DNA from: DASCOT01 sp965197275
GTDB lineage: Bacteria; Acidobacteriota; UBA890; WLXD01
Length of the DNA: 64,000 nucleotides
Reading direction: 5' to 3'
Assembly: GCA_965197275.1 (NCBI GenBank)
Contig: CBDAMQ010000032.1
Coordinates: 310,001-374,000 of the forward strand
Positions 59,264 to 64,000 of the stretch are shown here, piece by piece. Under the pieces are notes generated by a model that was given only the letters and a program-made list of their open reading frames with translations, ran no database searches and had not been told where the DNA came from. Numbering within the stretch: the stretch's first letter is position 1; the number at the start of each line of letters is the position of its first letter. The position numbers and the translations under genes were made by a program.

Positions 59264-60376
59264 TCAGTACACGCCCACGGTGGTCGACTTGGCGATGCGC
59301 GCGAACGGCCGGACGCCGCTGACACCGTCCCAGGGGTAGGTCTCGTAGGGCAGCTCACGCTCGCCCTCGTCGCGCTCCAGGAAGCGCGGCATGAAGAACT
59401 CCTTGGTGAGCGTGGTCAGCATCACGCGGCCGGTCTTGCCGTACGGCACCATCTGGGTGGCGTCATCGGGATCGACGACCTGTACCGCGGCGCGCGGCTG
59501 CGGCGCGTAGTAGGTGATCTTGTAGCCGTTGTGCGGGCCGCCCGGCGAGCTCGCCGCCAGGCCCATGAGCGTGTTGCCATAGGTTGGTGTCATGTAGGCG
59601 CCGTCGAGCAGCTCCTCGTGCGCGAAGCGGTTCCACTGCGGCGTGAACTCGGTGCCGCCCGAGAAGATCCCCGTGATGCCGGCCTCGCGAATCGTGGTGC
59701 CCTTGTCCTCGAGCCGCAGCGCCAGCGCTTCCAGCAGCTTCGGGGTGGTGAACAGGCAACGGATCTCGTGGTTCGACTCCAGAATAGTGACTGCCTGATC
59801 GATAACGTGCTCCTGGTAGGCCTTGAGGTGCTCGGCCCAACCCTTCTTGATCAGCTTGATCACCCAGCGCGGGTCGAGATCGACGCAGAAGCAGATGCCG
59901 CCGCGATGATGCGCCAGGTGCTCGACGGCGAGTCGCAGGCGTCGAGGGCCGCTGGGACCGAGCATCAGCCAGTTACCGCCGAGCGGGAAGTGCTCGTCGG
60001 GCAACGTGTCGGAGAACAACTCGTAGTCGGTGCGGAAATCGTCGATGTTAATGCGGCTCTTCGGCGTCCCCGTGGTACCACCGGTCTCGAAGGTGAACAC
60101 CGGGCGATCCGCGTAGGCCTTCGGCACCCAGCGCCGCACCGGGCCGCCGCGCAACCATTCGTCCTCGAAGTGACCGAACTTCACCAGGTCGTCGAAGCTG
60201 CCGATGGCGTCGCGTGGATCCCAGCTCCGCTCGCTGGCCCATTGCAGCCAGAAAGGGCAGCCGGTGGCGGGGTCGAAGTGCCAGGCGACAATGTCGCGGA
60301 CCTGCTCGTCGAGCGCCGCGCGGGCCGCGACGACGCGGCCTTCCAGCTCGGGCTCCAAGGCCGGGGTGGTCGACAT
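59264..60376 (-). CDS. EhpF/LuxE-like acid-activating enzyme
   Basis: A 370-residue ANL-related protein. FTFETGGTTGTPKSRINID is the nucleotide-binding loop (about residues 94-112), FSGGTEFTPQWNRF and PTYGNTLMGLA give the core motifs, and the C-terminus ends with RPFARIAKSTTVGVY. It lacks the mobile C-terminal domain of full ANL enzymes, like EhpF and LuxE, which make an acyl-adenylate and pass the acyl group to a partner enzyme. The partner is the downstream aldehyde dehydrogenase. Homologues are often called phenazine antibiotic biosynthesis proteins, but no phenazine genes are present here. Confidence 0.8.
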   Translation of the reverse strand: MSTTPALEPELEGRVVAARAALDEQVRDIVAWHFDPATGCPFWLQWASERSWDPRDAIGSFDDLVKFGHFEDEWLRGGPVRRWVPKAYADRPVFTFETGGTTGTPKSRINIDDFRTDYELFSDTLPDEHFPLGGNWLMLGPSGPRRLRLAVEHLAHHRGGICFCVDLDPRWVIKLIKKGWAEHLKAYQEHVIDQAVTILESNHEIRCLFTTPKLLEALALRLEDKGTTIREAGITGIFSGGTEFTPQWNRFAHEELLDGAYMTPTYGNTLMGLAASSPGGPHNGYKITYYAPQPRAAVQVVDPDDATQMVPYGKTGRVMLTTLTKEFFMPRFLERDEGERELPYETYPWDGVSGVRPFARIAKSTTVGVY

Positions 60377-60507
60377 CGGATCTCGCGTTTCGGTGCGTTG
60401 GAGGGCAACAGAGAGCCCATCCTAACCCTGGAACTCGATCCGTGCCGCTAGGCGTCAGCTATCACGCATGGTCAGCAGCGGATCGACGCGCGAAGCATGG
60501 ACGATTC

Positions 60508-62493
60508 CTACCGCTGGCCGGGATCCGGGACTTCCTCGCCGTCTACGGCGCGCATCGATTCCCGGTCCAGCAAACGACGGTAGGGTCGGTCGTAGTGGAT
60601 CGCGAAGCCCTCGAACGCCGTGTAGCCTTGCATCTCGGCGGTGGATTCCTCGATCACCGACCGCATGCTCTCGATGCCGACGTCGTGGAACGTCAGCCGG
60701 CGAGCGTCGACGCGCACCGGCCTGGCCGCCTGCCAGTGGCGCACACTGGCCGTGTCGATGCCGTCGTGGAGCAACCTGGCGGGAAGTTCGGCCAGCTTCG
60801 CCGCGGGGACTACGTACAAGCGCCCACCGGCGGCGGATGAGCCTACGATGATCCACGGCCGCGGCGAGTCGCCGCGGGGCCTACCCCGCTCACCCTCACC
60901 TTCGAAGCGCAGCAGGTCCTGGTCTGGCAGAAACCCGGTCTCGAGACCGATACGTACACGCTTGCCGCGCTCGGAGGCGTATTCGAGCTCACTGGCAGCC
61001 AGTGCCACGGTGCCGTTGGAGCCGTTGGCCCGGGTGCGGTAGTCCATGATCGCCACCGCGTCGACGATGTCGATGACTGCCTCGCTGAGCAAACGGAAGC
61101 TGAGGCCACCGTCGATCTCCGAGCTCGGTCGGTGCACGCGCACCGAGTCGAACCAGAACGGGATCGCCACCTCGAACCGCAGCTCCGCCGACGCCGTCAT
61201 CGCCGCGACGCGTTCCAGGATCGTCAGATAACCGGTGACGATCTCGACCCGCTGCGCACCGCCAAAGCCCGGCAGCAGGTAGGGCTCGATGTCGTAGTGC
61301 ACGCCGGCGAACCGCGCTTCCGGGGGAGCGGCTTCGTTGTAACGGATCACCGACGCGACGTCGCTCTCCACTGTGGCGTGGTTCTCGGACAAAGCGAAGG
61401 ACGCGGCTCCGTCGAGGGCGTCGACTGCCGCTCCGGCCTCGGTCAGTGCCTCGATGACGGATCCCAATGCCGTCAGCGCGGTGCTGTCCACCGCTTCCTG
61501 CACGACCCTGCCGTCAACCCGAGTCGCGGCCTGCGTCAGCGCACTAGGCAGCTGCAGGTACACGCGGTCGATGCCACGCTGCTGGACCATTGTCGCCAGC
61601 TCGTGGAGCGCAGCCCCATCGGCCATCAGCTCGCTGGTATGCCAAACCCAGAGCGACTTTCCGCCCGCAGCGATGACGGGCACGCTCGACGCGCCAGGGC
61701 GATCTGGCTCCGCGCTGCCGCGACACAGGGAGAGGTTGTCGATCTCGATGGCGCCGCCGCCCGGGCGCGACGGTTGCAGGTGGAGTGTCGCCAGACGGCT
61801 GCGATCGAGAAGCTGCGGAAGTTCCTGCAGCGGCAGCGAGATCAGGCGCCACTCGACGCCGGTGTCCGAGGCGGCAAGCTCATTGGAGTCGCCCACATGT
61901 ATCGGTGCGTCGCCGGCTGCGTCGGCGATGCCGATGTCCACGGCCGGGCCGCCGTCAGGAGCCCTGATCCAAAACCGAATCGACTCGAAGGCGCGACCGT
62001 CGAGATAGTGGACGGTGTGGTCGCTGGGATCCGGATCGTGCAGGTTGATGCGCAGTCGCGCTTGACCGGCGTGGGAGGACCGATAGACGAAACGGAGGTG
62101 GCGCCCGCCGTCATCGCCCGCGACCAACTCGGCGACGGCCTCCGATGGATCATTGCCTGCGGCCGCGAATCGCCCGCCGAGTCGATTGCGACGGCTGTGC
62201 TCGAAGCGCGATACGGTGACACAGGCGCCGTTGATCTCGGGATGGTGGTTGAGCTCGACGATCGGCATATCGAGATCACGGGCCAGTCGGACATCGGCGC
62301 TCAGAACCGGCCCCTCGCGGCTCCAGCTGACGGTTGCCTCGCCGCCGCGGACCGAAGCCACGTCGATGTCCTCGAGCACCGTCGACAGGATGCTCTCGAG
62401 ATCCGAAGACTGTGCCTGCGCGCTGGTGTTGGCCAGGCCACAGGCCAGGGCGCAGAGCACCCCTTTGCAGACTGCTGTAATTGTTCGACGCAC
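60508..62493 (-). CDS. Secreted TIM-barrel-like protein, possible glycoside hydrolase
   Basis: A 661-residue protein with a signal peptide (VLCALACGLANTSAQAQ). Residues 30-270 are beta-rich, with two carbohydrate-binding-like stretches (GRAFESIRFWIRAPDGG; WRLISLPLQEL). Residues 290-560 look like a TIM barrel: RGIDRVYLQLPSALTQA, FAGVHYDIEPYLLPGF (Asp/Glu candidates for catalysis) and VDAVAIMDYRTRANGS, as in GH18-like folds. The C-terminal 100 residues, with FHDVGIESMRSVIEESTAEM, may be a separate domain. I do not recognise a named family. Confidence 0.65.
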   Translation of the reverse strand: MRRTITAVCKGVLCALACGLANTSAQAQSSDLESILSTVLEDIDVASVRGGEATVSWSREGPVLSADVRLARDLDMPIVELNHHPEINGACVTVSRFEHSRRNRLGGRFAAAGNDPSEAVAELVAGDDGGRHLRFVYRSSHAGQARLRINLHDPDPSDHTVHYLDGRAFESIRFWIRAPDGGPAVDIGIADAAGDAPIHVGDSNELAASDTGVEWRLISLPLQELPQLLDRSRLATLHLQPSRPGGGAIEIDNLSLCRGSAEPDRPGASSVPVIAAGGKSLWVWHTSELMADGAALHELATMVQQRGIDRVYLQLPSALTQAATRVDGRVVQEAVDSTALTALGSVIEALTEAGAAVDALDGAASFALSENHATVESDVASVIRYNEAAPPEARFAGVHYDIEPYLLPGFGGAQRVEIVTGYLTILERVAAMTASAELRFEVAIPFWFDSVRVHRPSSEIDGGLSFRLLSEAVIDIVDAVAIMDYRTRANGSNGTVALAASELEYASERGKRVRIGLETGFLPDQDLLRFEGEGERGRPRGDSPRPWIIVGSSAAGGRLYVVPAAKLAELPARLLHDGIDTASVRHWQAARPVRVDARRLTFHDVGIESMRSVIEESTAEMQGYTAFEGFAIHYDRPYRRLLDRESMRAVDGEEVPDPGQR

Positions 62494-62658
62494 CGACGCA
62501 CTCCGGCTCTCAGGGGTCTTGGTGCGAGAGTATTCCGGTGGCCCCGGTGGTCCGAAGCCCTATCGTCCGGCGCAGCGATACCTCCGGTCGCTGCACGAGC
62601 TCGATTCGCACGCCCCTCCTGTTGCTGCGAAGCGAGGACCCAGCCCAGGGATTGGTTG

Positions 62659-63540
62659 TCAGGCGATCCCGAGCGCGGCGCGCGCCTCGGCAGGTCCGAG
62701 CACCTGCGCACCGAGCTCCTCGATGATCCGCACCGCCTTCTCGACCAGATCACCGTTGCTGGCCAGAACGCCCGGGCTCAGGTAGAGGTTGTCTTCCAGG
62801 CCGACGCGCACGTGTCCTCCGAGGAGAATCGCCTGGGCGGCCATCGGCATCTGCTGACGACCGACGCCGAACGCGAACCAGTTGGAGCCCGCTGGAAGCT
62901 CGTTTCGCATTGCCAGCATTGATTCGGCGTCAGCGCCTGCCCCCCAGGCGAGGCCGAGGCAGATCTGGAACAGTGGCGGATCATCGACCAGGCCCTGATC
63001 ACGCAGGTACTTGGCGCAGCGGATCTGACCGAGATCGAAGACCTCGAGCTCGGGCTTTACGCCGATCTCCTTGCACCGTCGAGCCATGATCTCGAGGTTG
63101 CCGGTGGTGTTGATGTACACCTCGTGGCCGAGGCCGAAATTCATGCTGCCGCAATCGAGGCTGCAGATCTCGGGACGCAGCTCCTCGATATGTACCAGCC
63201 GTTCGAGCGGTCCGACGAGGTCGGTTCCCGGGCCGGGTACAGCGGGGTCGTCCTCACCTGGAACGAAGTCACCGCCCATACCCGATGTCAGGTTGACGAT
63301 GACGTCGGAGTTGCGGCTTCGCACTCGCTCCACGGTGTCACGGAACAGGTCCGGGTCGCGGCTGCCCTTGCCGGTGTTCGGGTCGCGCACGTGGATATGC
63401 ACCACGGCGGCTCCGGCGTTGGCGGCCTCGATACAGGCGTCCGCAACCTGCTCCGGAGTGACCGGTACGTCCGGGTGCTTGTCGAGCGTATCGCCGGCGC
63501 CGGTAACCGCGCAGGTGATGACGACGCCGCTATTACTCAT
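62659..63540 (-). CDS. BKACE family beta-keto acid cleavage enzyme
   Basis: A 293-residue BKACE (DUF849) protein. ATG 63540 overlaps the acyl-CoA synthetase stop. AAVVHIHVRDPNTGKGS (about residues 46-62) gives the His-x-His zinc ligands, VNLTSGMGG the substrate region, SLDCGSMNFG and the late GHVRVGLEDNLYLSPG the remaining signature. The family condenses a beta-keto acid with acetyl-CoA, giving acetoacetate and a new acyl-CoA; the founding member cleaves 3-keto-5-aminohexanoate in lysine fermentation. The upstream acyl-CoA synthetase would suit a coupled acid degradation. Substrate cannot be assigned. Confidence 0.88.
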   Translation of the reverse strand: MSNSGVVITCAVTGAGDTLDKHPDVPVTPEQVADACIEAANAGAAVVHIHVRDPNTGKGSRDPDLFRDTVERVRSRNSDVIVNLTSGMGGDFVPGEDDPAVPGPGTDLVGPLERLVHIEELRPEICSLDCGSMNFGLGHEVYINTTGNLEIMARRCKEIGVKPELEVFDLGQIRCAKYLRDQGLVDDPPLFQICLGLAWGAGADAESMLAMRNELPAGSNWFAFGVGRQQMPMAAQAILLGGHVRVGLEDNLYLSPGVLASNGDLVEKAVRIIEELGAQVLGPAEARAALGIA

Positions 63541-64000
63541 GATCCGGAGCACTGTTCATCGGTTTTCCTGGTCTCGTCTGCGCGTTCTCGCCGGGCCATG
63601 CGAATCAGGGCATCGACGGCCACCACGCCATCGCCATCAGGCCGAACCATGAGCGGGTTGATGTCGAGCTCCACGAGGGTATCCCACTGATCTGTCGCCA
63701 GGTTCGCCACCGCGAGGATGGCATCGATCGTAGCGTTCCGGTCACCCGCCGGCGCCCCGCGGTAGCCATCCAGCAGCTGATCGATCTTCAAGGCTGCCAG
63801 CGCGTCCTCCACTGCGGGCCGCTCGACGGGCAGGAGCAGGACGGTGGTGTCGGCGACCAGCTCGACCAACACGCCACCGGTAGCGATCACCAGCATCAGG
63901 CCGAACTGCGGGTCGCGCTTGACGCCCACCAGCAGCTCGGCCACGGCGTCGTCGACCATCTGTTCGACCAGGAAACGCTCCGCGCGATTGCCGTTGCGCT
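63537..64000 (-). CDS. Acyl-CoA synthetase (ADP-forming type), C-terminal ATP-grasp part
   Basis: Only the end of the gene is inside the window; it continues past the right edge, so the start is not seen. The 153 visible residues (RFLVEQMVDDAVAELLVGV, QFGLMLVIATGGVLVEL, LVELDINPLMVRPDGDGVVAVDALI) match the C-terminal ATP-grasp domain of acetate/propionate-type ADP-forming acyl-CoA synthetases. ELDINPL carries the metal-binding Glu/Asn usual in that domain. It overlaps the BKACE gene (ATGA). Confidence 0.85.
   Translation of the reverse strand, partial: RNGNRAERFLVEQMVDDAVAELLVGVKRDPQFGLMLVIATGGVLVELVADTTVLLLPVERPAVEDALAALKIDQLLDGYRGAPAGDRNATIDAILAVANLATDQWDTLVELDINPLMVRPDGDGVVAVDALIRMARRERADETRKTDEQCSGS

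Noticed and set aside
58781..60451. 556-residue plus-strand frame opposite the EhpF/EhpG-like genes
   Set aside because: Antisense to two conserved enzymes; no domain pattern.
61132..62922. 596-residue plus-strand frame opposite the TIM-barrel-like gene
   Set aside because: Antisense shadow with low-complexity basic sequence; the minus-strand frame has a signal peptide and fold pattern.

Overview
The window is high-GC, densely coded DNA from a Gram-negative (diderm) chemoheterotrophic bacterium. It carries lipoprotein and Tat signals, a type II/type IV pseudopilin, periplasmic adaptor proteins and a bactofilin. The gene set mixes families common in Acidobacteriota (ADOP-type FtsX permease with a PadR regulator, GWxTD protein, large sortilin-like BNR propellers) with families common in Pseudomonadota (DUF6515, SoxC-like sulfite dehydrogenase, anthraniloyl-CoA pathway). 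I cannot assign a phylum. No rRNA, tRNA, CRISPR array, insertion sequence or prophage was seen.

Layout. 1-3767: end of a DUF6515 gene, an ArsN2-type acetyltransferase, two tandem PhzF-family genes, a 428-bp gap with palindromes, and a pseudopilin. 3975-7644 (minus): kynA, a kynureninase-like gene and an exported S33 hydrolase in one operon. 7779-8957: GWxTD protein. 9167-16240: a divergent CoA-thioester island. One arm is creatininase-family, RidA, enoyl-CoA hydratase, then an acyl-CoA dehydrogenase fused in frame to an aminobenzoyl-CoA/salicylyl-CoA monooxygenase-reductase. The other arm is a benzoate/anthranilate-CoA ligase. With the kyn genes next door this reads as a tryptophan -> kynurenine -> anthranilate -> anthraniloyl-CoA -> ring dearomatisation route. 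17336-20390: ADOP permease and PadR regulator. 20615-26916: a parallel beta-helix protein facing an operon of three HlyD-type adaptors plus a MacB-type permease without an ATPase. 27034-34529: secreted hydrolase, BNR propeller, DUF885 lipoprotein, methionine aminopeptidase, metallo-beta-lactamase-fold protein and a frameshifted AlkD-like gene.

34539-45542: secreted HEAVH protein, two-domain VOC protein, a frameshifted kinase-M23-aminotransferase fusion, SDR, a kinase-like membrane protein, a sulfite-dehydrogenase-like enzyme with its cytochrome c, and a secreted Fn3-like protein. 45823-53027: amidohydrolase with an added C-terminal domain, YVTN propeller/dihaem protein, M20 peptidase, ParA-type ATPase and convergent bactofilin. 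53263-57710: second BNR propeller, then a Phd/PIN toxin-antitoxin pair and a lone PIN gene. 57805-64000 (minus): a LuxC/LuxE-like (EhpG/EhpF-like) carboxylate-reducing pair, a secreted TIM-barrel-like protein, a BKACE-family enzyme and the end of an acyl-CoA synthetase.

A caution applies throughout. Several conserved proteins are broken by single-base indels, often in homopolymers (near 9221, 10801, 34361, 34403, 37377 and several between 37400 and 37900), with the conserved sequence resuming in another frame. This looks more like uncorrected sequencing error than gene decay, so the breaks should not be read as biology without raw reads.
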